In this document: piece after piece, positions 20,090 through 28,648 of the stretch
Layout: each line of letters opens with the position of its first letter
Position numbering within the stretch: position 1 is the first letter of the stretch
Source of the DNA: Glutamicibacter sp. JL.03c
GTDB lineage: Bacteria > Actinomycetota > Actinomycetes > Actinomycetales > Micrococcaceae
Assembly (NCBI RefSeq): GCF_025854375.1
Contig: NZ_CP107575.1
Span: 3,472,001 to 3,536,000 of the forward strand
Length of the DNA stretch: 64,000 bases
Reading direction: 5' to 3'
Made by a program: the position numbers and the translations under genes
Notes under the pieces: model-generated
What the model saw: only the letters and a program-made list of their open reading frames with translations
The model's database searches: none
What the model was told of the DNA's origin: nothing

Positions 20090-20830
20090 GTGAGCACACC
20101 ACTGAGCATCAAGATCGACCGTTCTTCGCCGATCCCCCTCTACCACCAGGTAGTGCAGGGCATCGAAGGCGCCATCCGCGACGGATCGCTGGCGTCCGGC
20201 ACCCGGCTGGAAAACGAGATCGAGCTGGCCCAGCGCTTGCGCCTCTCCCGGCCGACCATCCGCAAGGCCATGGACGACCTGGTCCAGTCCGGCCTGCTGG
20301 TGCGCAAGCGCGGCGTGGGCACCCAGGTGGTCTCCAGCCAGATCCGCCGTCATCTGGAGCTCTCGAGCTTGAACGATGACCTCGAGCGCGCAGGAAAAAA
20401 GCCCACCACCACACTGCTGAGTTTTGAGCATATTCCCGCCCCGGAACACGTCCAGGATTTGCTGTCGCTGCCCAAGGACGTCTCCGTCTACCACTTCACC
20501 CGTCTGCGTTCAGCCGGCGGCAGCCCGCTGGCCTTGATGGAGAATTGGGTTCGCGACGACATCGTCGAGCTGGATGAAAAGTCCTTGCGGGCCCACGGCC
20601 TGTATGAATTGCTCCGCGAGGCGGGCGTGAATTTCCGCCTCGCCCAGCAACGCATCGGCGCCACCGTTGCCGACAGCGCCCAGGCTGACGTGCTCGATAC
20701 CGAGGCTGGATCCGCCCTAGTCACCATGCAGCGCACCGCTGTCGATGACACCGGTCGCAACGTTGAGACTGGGTCTCACGTCTACCGCGCTGACGCGTAC
20801 AGCTTTGAAATGACCTTGGTGCAGCGCTAG
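20090..20830 (+). CDS. GntR-family regulator with UTRA domain, IolR-like
   Basis: This 246-residue protein has an N-terminal winged helix (IPLYHQVVQGIEGAIRDG, then RLRLSRPTIRKAMDDLVQSG and LLVRKRGVGTQVV) and a C-terminal UTRA ligand-binding domain. The GTG start follows AAGGAGC. It is followed 41 bp later by iolB on the same strand. In C. glutamicum the inositol genes are controlled by a GntR-type IolR. Matching TTGTC/GACAA elements before gntR itself, iolC, the porter at 26360 and the 10835 unit support the same role here, which remains inference. Confidence 0.86.
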   Translation: MSTPLSIKIDRSSPIPLYHQVVQGIEGAIRDGSLASGTRLENEIELAQRLRLSRPTIRKAMDDLVQSGLLVRKRGVGTQVVSSQIRRHLELSSLNDDLERAGKKPTTTLLSFEHIPAPEHVQDLLSLPKDVSVYHFTRLRSAGGSPLALMENWVRDDIVELDEKSLRAHGLYELLREAGVNFRLAQQRIGATVADSAQADVLDTEAGSALVTMQRTAVDDTGRNVETGSHVYRADAYSFEMTLVQR

Positions 20831-20871
20831 CCTCGCGAAGCACCGGACACCGCCGTCGAAAGGAATGACAC

Positions 20872-21774
20872 ATGACCGACTGGATCTACCCTGCAGGTTC
20901 CGCCACCGACGGAGATTGGAGCATCTCGCTCGGTGCCCATGACTCCGCCCTCGAGGTGGACGGCTGGGCCCATACCGGGCTCAAGGTGGCCGAATTGGCT
21001 CCCGGGCAATCGATCCAGCTGGATGCCGCAGCCGAGGAACGAATTGTGGTTCCGCTCTCCGGTTCCTCCTTCTCGGTCAGCGTGGACGGCGAGGAGTATC
21101 TGCTCGCCGGTCGCGCATCGGTATTCAACGGCCCGGCAGATGTCCTGTACACCGGCATCAACAAGGCCATCTCCGTCAGCACCGAGCACGGTGGCCGTGT
21201 CGCCATCACCCTGGCTCCAGCCAAGCAGGAGTACCCGACGCGCCTGATCAAGGCCGAAGAGACGCCGGTAGAGCTGCGCGGAGCGGGCAACTGCTCCCGC
21301 CAAGTCCACAACTTCGGCACCCCGGCCGCGCTGGAAGCCGACCGCTTCATCGTCTGCGAAGTCATCACCCCGGCCGGCAACTGGTCCTCCTATCCGCCGC
21401 ACAAGCATGACGAGGAGAAGGAGGGCGAGACCAGCCTCGAGGAGATCTACTACTTCGAGACCCAGCTGGCCCGCGATATGCCAGCCCCGCAGGACACCGA
21501 TCCGATCGGCTATGCCCGGGTTTATGCCTCGGACGAGCGTCCCATCGACGTCAATGCCGAGGTCCGCACCGGCGACGTGGTCCTGGTCCCCTACGGCTGG
21601 CACGGGCCGGCCATGGCAGCCCCGGGCTACGACCTCTACTACCTGAATGTGATGGCCGGGCCGGGTCGGGTGCGCGACTGGCTGATCAGCGATGACCCGC
21701 ACCACGGCTGGATTCGCCAGACCTGGGATGCCCAGGACATGGATCCGCGCCTGCCTTTCGGCCCCGGCGCTTAG
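20872..21774 (+). CDS. iolB: 5-deoxy-glucuronate isomerase
   Basis: IolB isomerises 5-deoxy-D-glucuronate to 2-deoxy-5-keto-D-gluconate, the step after IolD in inositol breakdown. The 300-residue product matches the KduI/IolB bicupin family. Visible motifs are the metal-site-like WSSYPPHKHDE followed by LEEIYYFETQ, and VPYGWHGPAMAAPGYDLYYL near the C-terminus. It is separated from the core iol operon (35043-26701) and travels with the gntR gene. A perfect 23-bp hairpin follows its stop. Confidence 0.95.
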   Translation: MTDWIYPAGSATDGDWSISLGAHDSALEVDGWAHTGLKVAELAPGQSIQLDAAAEERIVVPLSGSSFSVSVDGEEYLLAGRASVFNGPADVLYTGINKAISVSTEHGGRVAITLAPAKQEYPTRLIKAEETPVELRGAGNCSRQVHNFGTPAALEADRFIVCEVITPAGNWSSYPPHKHDEEKEGETSLEEIYYFETQLARDMPAPQDTDPIGYARVYASDERPIDVNAEVRTGDVVLVPYGWHGPAMAAPGYDLYYLNVMAGPGRVRDWLISDDPHHGWIRQTWDAQDMDPRLPFGPGA

Positions 21775-21787
21775 CCCTCCAAGGCCC

Positions 21788-21835
21788 ACAACGAAGCGGT
21801 GGCCACAGGATCTCCTGTGGCCACCGCTTCGTTGT
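21788..21835. terminator. Convergent terminator with perfect 23-bp arms
   Basis: The arms 21788-21810 and 21813-21835 are exact reverse complements around a 2-nt loop and are followed on the plus strand by TTTCTC. It separates iolB from the convergent minus-strand gene ending at 21841. Confidence 0.9.
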
Positions 21836-21840
21836 TTCTC

Positions 21841-22632
21841 CTAGCCCGCCGGTTGCAGCAGCGGCTCGAAGGCCTGGGCGAAGGCCGCGATAGCCGCATC
21901 CGAATCCGCGCTGGCATAGGCTTCCATGCCCACGGGACCCGAGTATCCCAGCTGGGCCAGGGCTGCGGCGACCGCACGATAGTTGATTTCCCCGGTACCC
22001 GGCTCGCAGCGCCCCGGCACATCCGCGACCTGGATCTCGCCGATGCACGGGCCGGCCGCACGGACCAGTTCGATGAGGTTCCCTTCGCCAATCTGCGCGT
22101 GGTAGAGATCGAGCATCATCTTGATATTCGGGTGGTCCACGGCTTTGACCAGCGACAACGTATCCTTGGCACGCCCCAGCGGAATGCCCGGGTGATCAAG
22201 AATCGTATTCAGGTTCTCCAGCATGAAGGTCACGCCATGCTCTTCGCCCAGGCGCCCCAGTTCTTCGAGGGTCTTGGCCGCGGTCAGCCACATGTCTCCG
22301 GTGGCGCGGAAGCGCGGGGTGGCGGCCTGGCCGTCGATGAGCTGCGCCGGGTGCACCACCAAGCGGGTGATGCCCAGTTCCCTGGCGGCCGGGATCAATT
22401 CCCGTGCGGTGCGCACGACCTCGTGCGCGCTGTCCGCATCGCACAGGCTGCCGTGGCTGTAGCCTGTCATGGAGCCGAAGCGGGCACCGGTGGCCGCGAG
22501 GGCCGCCAGGTCCTTGTCCCGGATATCCCAGAGTTCGATTTCGAAGCCCGCTTCGTCGAGTTTCCTGACCCGGTCGATGAGCGGAAGGTCCAGGAAGACC
22601 ATTTCCGCGCAGACCGCCAGCTGCGTGCTCAT
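21841..22632 (-). CDS. TIM-barrel isomerase, hydroxypyruvate-isomerase-like
   Basis: This 263-residue protein is of the compact Hyi/OtnI-like branch of the xylose-isomerase-like TIM barrels. Motifs include FEIELWDIRDKDLAAL, GVTFMLENLNTILDHPGIPL (a metal-binding glutamate region), NIKMMLDLYHAQIGEGNLIE and IGEIQVADVPGRCEPGTGEI; this pattern is strongly reminiscent of hydroxypyruvate isomerase. Its start overlaps the stop of the dehydrogenase gene by 4 bp (ATGA). It may isomerise the keto product of that dehydrogenase rather than hydroxypyruvate. Confidence 0.85.
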   Translation of the reverse strand: MSTQLAVCAEMVFLDLPLIDRVRKLDEAGFEIELWDIRDKDLAALAATGARFGSMTGYSHGSLCDADSAHEVVRTARELIPAARELGITRLVVHPAQLIDGQAATPRFRATGDMWLTAAKTLEELGRLGEEHGVTFMLENLNTILDHPGIPLGRAKDTLSLVKAVDHPNIKMMLDLYHAQIGEGNLIELVRAAGPCIGEIQVADVPGRCEPGTGEINYRAVAAALAQLGYSGPVGMEAYASADSDAAIAAFAQAFEPLLQPAG

Positions 22633-23720
22633 GCGCTCACCGCGAGCCGGGTGGCCGATTCCAGCTTGACCGGAAGGCCGGTTTCGGAGGACTCCAGCGC
22701 GGCCAGTGCCACGCGCAATGCGGCGCGCGCGTCCTTGCCGGTGGGCACGGCGAGGGCCGCGTCGGCGGTGCCTTCGCGCACGCCGCGGATCTTGCGGGTG
22801 AAGACCGCGAGCTGATCGCGGTAGGCCTGGGCGAACAGCTCGATATTCAGGCGTTCTGTGGGAGCATGGGCCCCTTGCGCGTCATAGCTGGCGGCCGCCA
22901 CCTGGACCGGGTTGCCCGCCTGGACCATGCCCTTGGAGCCGAAGACTTCTCCGCGCACGTCGTAGCCGTAGCTGGCAGAGAAGTTGGCCTCGGCCACGGC
23001 GATGGCCCCATTGGAGTAGCGCATGGTGACTACCGCGGTATCCAGCAGCCCGTTCTCACGGTGCTCCGGAGCCACCAGGGCATCTGCCATGACGTGGACC
23101 TCTTGCACCTCGGCTCCCGGGTTCAGCCAGTTCAGGGTATCGAAGTCATGAATCAGCGTTTCGGTGAAGATCACGTGGGAGCGGATCTTCGCAGCATTGG
23201 GCAAGCCACCGGCAACTTCCGGGTCGCGGGTCAGCGAACGCAGCAGCTGCGGGGTGCCGATAGCTCCGGAATTCACCTGCTCGGCCACGGCGGCGAAGTC
23301 CTGGGAAAAACGCCGGTTGAAGCCGATCTGCAAGAGTACGCCTGCGTCCTCGACCGCCTGCAATGCGTTGTCAAGATCGCCCAGCGCGTGGGCCGCGGGC
23401 TTTTCGCAGAAGATGTGCTTGCCGGCCGCGGCGGCCTGGGCAATCAGGCCGGCGTGGAAACTCGAAGGGGCCCCGATGACCACGGCATCCACGGTTTCGT
23501 CGGCGAAGACCTCGGCAATGTCTTGGGTGTAGCTGGTGCATCCGAGTTCGGCGGCCAGTGCCGCGGCACGCCCCGGTGCCGGGTCAGCGACAACGTGCAG
23601 CTGTGCGTCGGGCAGGTACTGGGCCACGGTACGGGCGTGGAACGCACCGATCCACCCGGTGCCGATGACGGCAATGCGCAGCGGCTGGACGCTGGATTCC
23701 GGCAATGATTGATAAGCCAT
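22629..23720 (-). CDS. Gfo/Idh/MocA-family dehydrogenase, inositol 2-dehydrogenase-like
   Basis: This 363-residue oxidoreductase has the Rossmann motif IAVIGTGWIGAFHARTV and the catalytic-lysine region IFCEKPAAHALGD. ETLIHDFDTLNWL carries the conserved active-site Asp/His of inositol dehydrogenases. It is the first gene of a two-gene unit with the Hyi-like isomerase and is divergent from a LacI gene. The promoter region holds two TAGAACGTTCTA-like operators, so the pair is probably under that regulator. Substrate probably an inositol stereoisomer or derivative (inference). Confidence 0.88.
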   Translation of the reverse strand: MAYQSLPESSVQPLRIAVIGTGWIGAFHARTVAQYLPDAQLHVVADPAPGRAAALAAELGCTSYTQDIAEVFADETVDAVVIGAPSSFHAGLIAQAAAAGKHIFCEKPAAHALGDLDNALQAVEDAGVLLQIGFNRRFSQDFAAVAEQVNSGAIGTPQLLRSLTRDPEVAGGLPNAAKIRSHVIFTETLIHDFDTLNWLNPGAEVQEVHVMADALVAPEHRENGLLDTAVVTMRYSNGAIAVAEANFSASYGYDVRGEVFGSKGMVQAGNPVQVAAASYDAQGAHAPTERLNIELFAQAYRDQLAVFTRKIRGVREGTADAALAVPTGKDARAALRVALAALESSETGLPVKLESATRLAVSA

Positions 23721-23731
23721 GAAGACTCTCC

Positions 23732-23800
23732 TAGAACGTTCTATATTTGGGGTTCAGGAAAATCATGGCACACTGGAGAACACCTGTCTATAACGTTCTA
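23732..23800. promoter_or_regulatory. Pair of LacI-type operators in divergent promoter
   Basis: TAGAACGTTCTA (23732-23743) is a perfect 12-bp palindrome and TATAACGTTCTA (23789-23800) differs at one base. Each lies close to one of the two divergent start codons (23720 and 23817), which suits simultaneous repression by the LacI protein encoded at 23817. Confidence 0.75.
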
Positions 23801-23816
23801 GAAGAAAGTTTGGCCC

Positions 23817-24818
23817 ATGCCCACAACTTCGGCCCCACGCCCTGCCAAGCGCCCCACCCTTGCCGATGTCGCTCGCGCTTCTGGAGTCTCGGTCGCCTTG
23901 GCCTCCATCGTGCTGCGTGGGGCCGAGGGGGCCAGCGAGGAGTCGCGGGCACGGGTCAAGCAGGCCGCGGCAGATCTGGGCTACCGCCCTGATTCACGGG
24001 CCCGCTCCCTGCGCAGCAGACGCAGCCGGACCTTGGGCCTGGCCCTCGCGCTCGGTGAGCCGCTGCACGCGGAGTTGGCCGATGCCCTGTTCGCCCAAGC
24101 CGACGCGAAGGGCTTCGAGATCATCTTGGGGGCCACCGGCAGGCACCGCGATGAGCGCCGGGTGCTCAACACCCTCATCGACGCGGGAGTCGAGGCGGTG
24201 ATCGGCATCTTCCCGGAACTTCCCGCCACCCAGCTCAACGGGGTGGCCAAACAGCTTCCCGTCATCAGCCTGCTGCGCGAGGTCGAAGGATTGCCCTCGA
24301 TCATCACCGATGAAGCTGCCGGCATCGAGCAGCTGGTCAACCACCTGGTGCAGCTGGGCCACACCCGGCTTCTGCACCTGGATGGCGGATCCGCCGTTGC
24401 GGCGCAACAACGCCGGGAGGCCTTCCGGGTCGCTGCCGAACGCGCCCAGGCCGCGGCAGAGATCCTGGCCGCCGGCGCGGATGATGCCACGGCCTTCGAG
24501 GTCCTGCGCGGCTATCTGGAGACTACCTCCCCGGCGCAACGCGCCACGGCCGTGCTGGCCTTTAACGACCGGGCAGCACTGGGAGCCCGACGGGCCCTTG
24601 ACCTTTGCAACCTGGGGGTGCCGGGGCAGATGAGCCTCACCGGCTATGACGACAGCGAGTTTGCCCGGCTGGCACAGGCGGATCTGACCAGCGTCCGCCA
24701 GGACGTGAACGCCCTGGCGGAGGCCGCCATGCAGGCGGCGCTGCAGGCCACCGGCGCCTCAAGCATCCACGCACCGCACCTGGTGGTGCGAGGCAGCACC
24801 GCAGAATATATCGGTTAA
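23817..24818 (+). CDS. LacI-family transcriptional regulator
   Basis: This 333-residue repressor has the helix-turn-helix TLADVARASGVSVALASIVL and a typical ligand-binding core (MSLTGYDDSEFARLAQ, terminal APHLVVRGSTAE). It is divergent from the dehydrogenase/isomerase pair at 23720-21841 and ends just before a hairpin shared with the convergent MFS gene. Two near-identical operators in the intergenic region make autoregulation and control of the pair likely. Inducer unknown. Confidence 0.9.
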   Translation: MPTTSAPRPAKRPTLADVARASGVSVALASIVLRGAEGASEESRARVKQAAADLGYRPDSRARSLRSRRSRTLGLALALGEPLHAELADALFAQADAKGFEIILGATGRHRDERRVLNTLIDAGVEAVIGIFPELPATQLNGVAKQLPVISLLREVEGLPSIITDEAAGIEQLVNHLVQLGHTRLLHLDGGSAVAAQQRREAFRVAAERAQAAAEILAAGADDATAFEVLRGYLETTSPAQRATAVLAFNDRAALGARRALDLCNLGVPGQMSLTGYDDSEFARLAQADLTSVRQDVNALAEAAMQAALQATGASSIHAPHLVVRGSTAEYIG

Positions 24819-24819
24819 C

Positions 24820-24853
24820 GGATAAAGGCTCCACAACCGTGGAGCCTTTATCC
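24820..24853. terminator. Convergent terminator hairpin
   Basis: GGATAAAGGCTCCAC-AACC-GTGGAGCCTTTATCC is a perfect 15-bp stem with a 4-nt loop between the LacI gene (plus) and the MFS gene (minus). It begins 2 bp after the LacI stop. Confidence 0.88.
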
Positions 24854-24872
24854 ATTAATCGTCCGGTCAGCG

Positions 24873-26360
24873 CTACGAGCCGGCAGAGGACTTCAGCTGG
24901 TAAATCGCCCCTGTAGTGACGTCCTCTTCGAGATCTTCGAGGGAACGCCCACGCGTCTCCGGAACCTGGGTGGCCACGAAGATCAAGGCCAGAACACCTA
25001 CCCCGGCGAAAAGGAAGAATGATCCAGTGATTCCGACGCCCGAGATCAACGTCGGGAAGTACAGGGCCAAGAATCCGTTGGTGATCCACACGAAGAATAC
25101 CGAAATTCCAATTCCAAGTCCTCGCATATGCTGCGGGAAGACTTCGGCGAGCCACACCCACACTGCGATGTTGAGGAAGGTTTGCATGGAGAGCACGAAG
25201 GCCACGACAAGAATCATGATTACGATGGGCCTGGCAACGCTTCCGACGGGAAGGAGGATTCCAGCGAACGCGACGAGCAAATGGCACACCGTGGTCAGGC
25301 TCAATCCAATGAGGAATGTCGTGCGCCGATCCAGACGGTCCATGTTGCGCAACGCGATCACTCCACCAATGACAGCGACGGCGCCGAACGCGATATTCGC
25401 CAGGACCGCCTGTTCAGCTGACATGCCTGATTCCTCAAGAACACGCGTACCGTAATACATGATCGAATTGATGCCGGTCAACTGCTGCGCCATGCCGACC
25501 CCGATACCAATCAGGATGATCCGGCGCAGCCATTTATTCTCCAAGATTGCTTTCCAGCCAACCTTCTTGTTTTCGCTCTTCTCCCGCTGAGCGATGATTT
25601 CTACCTCGTGGACCTCGGCCAGAGCGCGCTCCGGCGAGCGGACAGTCTTGAGCACCCGCAAGGCCTGCGCATATCGACCCTTCTCAACCAGCCAGCGCGG
25701 CGACTCCGGCATGCGCAGCATGCCGAAGAAGAGGGCGATGGCGGGAAGAGCACACACGGCAAACATGAGCCGCCAGACCCCGTCAAGGTGGCCGAGCGTC
25801 ACCGCAAGGACAGCGTTGACGATAAATGCCGATAGCTGTCCGATAACGATGGCCAGCTCGTTGCGTCCAGTGATTGAACCGCGAATTTCATAGGGAGCAA
25901 GCTCGGCCAGATACACCGGAACTACGGTAGAGGCACCGCCCACGGCCAGCCCAAGCATGATTCGCCCGGAAACCAATACCGCAAATCCAAGAGGCGAAAA
26001 AGTTCCATACTCTCCGGAAGCCGGAGACAGAATCACCAGCAAAGTCCCGCAGAGAAACAGGCCGGCGAGAACCAGGATGACCTTGCGACGTCCCCAAGCA
26101 TCAGAAATTCGGCCGCAAACCAGTGCGCCGATCGCCGCCGCAAAGACCAGGGAGCTGATCACTACGCCAACCTGCAGGAGGTTCAATCCCAGCTCGGCGG
26201 CCATGGGACCTTCGGCGCCATTGGCCACACCGGTGTCATAGCCGAAGAGCAAGCCACCAAAGCAGGCGACGATGGAGATCAATCCGAGCCGCTTTGAATG
26301 AGGCCCCGCAGTCAGGGGCGGCAAACTCGATCTGGCAGAAACATTCTGCGCACTGGACAT
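24873..26360 (-). CDS. Myo-inositol/sugar:proton symporter, MFS sugar-porter family
   Basis: This 495-residue, 12-helix porter starts MSSAQNVSARSSLPPL at 26360 behind AAGGAG. Signatures are GYDTGVANGAEGPM, DAWGRRKVI, PESPRWLVEKGRYAQAL, QQLTGINSIMYYGTRVLEESG and VPETRGRSLEDLEEDV. It is closely similar along its whole length to the porter at 8903-10378, a clear duplication. It lies next to the core iol operon and has two IolR-like elements upstream, so it is the better candidate for the main inositol importer (IolT type); this is inference. Confidence 0.88.
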   Translation of the reverse strand: MSSAQNVSARSSLPPLTAGPHSKRLGLISIVACFGGLLFGYDTGVANGAEGPMAAELGLNLLQVGVVISSLVFAAAIGALVCGRISDAWGRRKVILVLAGLFLCGTLLVILSPASGEYGTFSPLGFAVLVSGRIMLGLAVGGASTVVPVYLAELAPYEIRGSITGRNELAIVIGQLSAFIVNAVLAVTLGHLDGVWRLMFAVCALPAIALFFGMLRMPESPRWLVEKGRYAQALRVLKTVRSPERALAEVHEVEIIAQREKSENKKVGWKAILENKWLRRIILIGIGVGMAQQLTGINSIMYYGTRVLEESGMSAEQAVLANIAFGAVAVIGGVIALRNMDRLDRRTTFLIGLSLTTVCHLLVAFAGILLPVGSVARPIVIMILVVAFVLSMQTFLNIAVWVWLAEVFPQHMRGLGIGISVFFVWITNGFLALYFPTLISGVGITGSFFLFAGVGVLALIFVATQVPETRGRSLEDLEEDVTTGAIYQLKSSAGS

Positions 26361-26632
26361 GGAAACTCCTTAGATTTTCCCGGGTGGAAGCTCTGCTAGC
26401 CTGCGGCTGCGCATCGGATCAGCTGTGATCCGACGTCTTCCCTTCGGGGTGGCGGGTACTACATCGCATCATCGTGAACCCCGCCCTTAAACTGAAAGTG
26501 ATGGGCTTCACAGCCCCTATGTAAGGACAATACGTCATCAGGGTTACATTGGCAATAGTTTTCTTGAATTTGTCCTGACAAATTCGCGGCCTTGGTGCAT
26601 GCCTGAGCCTCGAGCAAGCTTCGCTGAGTTAA
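26361..26632. promoter_or_regulatory. Promoter region of the MFS porter with IolR-like sites
   Basis: There is no gene here. ATGTAAGGACAA (26519-26530) and TTGTCCTGACAA (26570-26581) resemble the IolR consensus; the second matches KGWCHTRACA exactly at its TGTCCTGACA core. They lie 160-220 bp upstream of the porter start, rather far for simple repression, so the promoter may be distal. Confidence 0.5.
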
Positions 26633-26672
26633 ATGGCAAGAACCGAACCATTAGCGGTTCGGTTCTTGCCAT
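26633..26672 (-). terminator. Terminator of the core iol operon
   Basis: Perfect 17-bp arms (ATGGCAAGAACCGAACC and its reverse complement) surround the 6-nt loop ATTAGC, 28 bp beyond the stop of the last iol gene at 26701. Confidence 0.88.
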
Positions 26673-26700
26673 GAAGCATCGCCTTGGTGGCGGGTTAGCG

Positions 26701-27585
26701 CTACTGGCGTGCGCCCTGCGCGGCGGCTACTCGGCTGCGCATCTGCTCCAGTTGGTACTTCGAGACTTCCACGGCGTTCTCGTTCTCCGCGAAAACGCTT
26801 GAGACCATCACGCTCTCCTCGCGGTTGGTGAAGCCATTGGCCACCAGCCCGGAGAAGAACTCATCCCAATTCACGTCGCCGTCGCCCACCTTCAGGTGCT
26901 GGTGCACCCGCACCGGGTTGCCCGGCGGATTGGTGATGTAGCGCAGGCCGTGCGAAGCATGGTGGTCCATCGTGTCGGCGACATGGACCACGCGAAGCCG
27001 CTCCCCCACGGTCTCCATGATCTCCAGTGGCTGGTCCTTCATGTGGAAGGAATGCGAGGCCACATAGACGAAGGACAGGTTCGGTGAATTCACCCCGCGG
27101 ATCACCCGCCAGGCGGCCAGGCCCTCCTCCACGAAATCATCCGGATGCGGATCGATGGCCACGTTGATGCCTTCGCGCTCGATGATCGGCACCAGTTCCT
27201 CCATGGAGCGGTAGAACGCGGCCTCGGATTCCTCGGCGCGCTCAGGGCGTCCCGAGAATTCCGTGTTCATCTGGGTCACGCCAAGATCCACGGCGATCTG
27301 GATGGCGCGCTTCCAGTAGCGCACCGCGGCCTGGCGCAGATTCTCATCGGGTGAGGACCAGCGCAGCACCGGAAGCACCGAGGCGATGCCCACGCCGGTC
27401 GCCTTGCACTGCGCGGCGAGCTTCGCCACCAGCTCGTCATCGGCCTTCGGGTGGGTGAAGAACGGGATGACGTCCGGGTGCGGGGTCAGCTGGATGTAGT
27501 CATAGCCCAATTCCGCGGCGATCCTGGGAAACTCCAGTACCGAGTGCGTGGAATGGAACGGGGTCGGATCCAATGCGAATTTCAT
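26701..27585 (-). CDS. iolH: TIM-barrel isomerase/epimerase, IolH-like
   Basis: This 294-residue xylose-isomerase-like TIM-barrel protein is the last gene of the core iol operon, 7 bp after iolG. It starts MKFALDPTPFHSTHSVLEFP. Metal-site-like segments are GINVAIDPHPDDFVEEG, FVYVASHSFHMKD, LRVVHVADTMDHHASHG and the C-terminal GDGDVNWDEFFSGL. Gene position corresponds to iolH of C. glutamicum, whose precise role is not settled. The symbol rests on synteny and family. Confidence 0.78.
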   Translation of the reverse strand: MKFALDPTPFHSTHSVLEFPRIAAELGYDYIQLTPHPDVIPFFTHPKADDELVAKLAAQCKATGVGIASVLPVLRWSSPDENLRQAAVRYWKRAIQIAVDLGVTQMNTEFSGRPERAEESEAAFYRSMEELVPIIEREGINVAIDPHPDDFVEEGLAAWRVIRGVNSPNLSFVYVASHSFHMKDQPLEIMETVGERLRVVHVADTMDHHASHGLRYITNPPGNPVRVHQHLKVGDGDVNWDEFFSGLVANGFTNREESVMVSSVFAENENAVEVSKYQLEQMRSRVAAAQGARQ

Positions 27586-27592
27586 GATGTTC

Positions 27593-28606
27593 CTAGTTGT
27601 AGAGATCCGGCTTGCTGTTCAGCACTACGTCGATTTTGGCGCCGGTGCGCTGGGCCTCGACGCCCGCTTCGCAGCAGGCTGCGGTCGCGTAGCCATCCCA
27701 TGCGTTCGGTCCGCCGATTTCGCCTTGCAATGCTGCGTCAACCCAGGACTGGATTTCGGTGTCGTAGGCCGCCCCGAAGCGCTCCTCGAAGCCCGGGGTG
27801 ACCTTGCCGCCCCACTGGCCTGCGGTACGCACGTAAGGTCCGGCATCGTTGCCGATGGACACGATGCCGTCTTCGAAGGACGCCTGGGTGGCCACCTCGT
27901 AGCCGAACTTCGCATTGACGTAGATCTCCACGTCAGCGAGCACGCCCGAGGTGGTTTCCAGCAAGACATGCTGCGGATCATGCTGCCCATTGGGCGCATT
28001 GCGGGTGGCCTTGCCCAGGCGCACCTGCACGCTGGTGATTTCCTCGCCGGTGAAGAAGCGGATCGCGTCGAACTCGTGCACCACCGAGTCATTGATCAGC
28101 ATTTCGTTGGTGAACCCTTCCGGGGTGCTCGGGTTGCGGTGCTGGTGGTGCAGCACCAGCAGTTCGCCCAGGCCCTGGTTCTCGATCAGCTGGCGCAGCT
28201 GCTGGTACTCGGCATCAAAGCGGCGCATGAAGCCCACCTGGATGCGCTTGCGGCCCAGCTTCGCCTCGGCCTCGACGATCTCCCACGAGGATGCGGCATC
28301 CGGGGTCAGCGGCTTTTCGCACAATACCGGGATATCCGCTTCCAGCACCTTCAGCAGTGCATCGTGGTGCAGGAAGCCCGGGGTGGCGAGCAGGACCGCG
28401 TTCACGTCTCCGCCGGCGAGCGCGGTGTCCAGGTCGGTGTAGCCCTTAGCGCCGGGGACGCCGTCAATGGCGGCGTTGACCCGGTCCAGGTCGATGTCGA
28501 CCACGGCAGCCACCTCGGCGCCGGAAATACGGTGGTGGATTCGCTGGATGTGGTCAGCGCCCATGCGTCCGGCCCCAACGACGGCAACGCGCAGGATCTC
28601 TGGCAC
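27593..28606 (-). CDS. iolG: Inositol 2-dehydrogenase
   Basis: IolG oxidises myo-inositol to 2-keto-myo-inositol (scyllo-inosose) with NAD. The 337-residue product uses the GTG at 28606 (reads VPEILRVAVVGAGRMGADHI), because a good AAAGGA lies 6 bp upstream; an in-frame TTG five codons earlier would overlap that site. The Rossmann GAGRMG, the catalytic CEKPLTPDA and NDSVVHEFDAIRFFTGEE with the conserved Asp/His are present. It sits between the IolE-like and IolH-like genes in the core operon, which makes it the principal inositol dehydrogenase of the window. Confidence 0.92.
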   Translation of the reverse strand: MPEILRVAVVGAGRMGADHIQRIHHRISGAEVAAVVDIDLDRVNAAIDGVPGAKGYTDLDTALAGGDVNAVLLATPGFLHHDALLKVLEADIPVLCEKPLTPDAASSWEIVEAEAKLGRKRIQVGFMRRFDAEYQQLRQLIENQGLGELLVLHHQHRNPSTPEGFTNEMLINDSVVHEFDAIRFFTGEEITSVQVRLGKATRNAPNGQHDPQHVLLETTSGVLADVEIYVNAKFGYEVATQASFEDGIVSIGNDAGPYVRTAGQWGGKVTPGFEERFGAAYDTEIQSWVDAALQGEIGGPNAWDGYATAACCEAGVEAQRTGAKIDVVLNSKPDLYN

Positions 28607-28648
28607 GATATGTCCTTTCAAGAAATTTTTGGCTAGGTTCGGTCTTGC

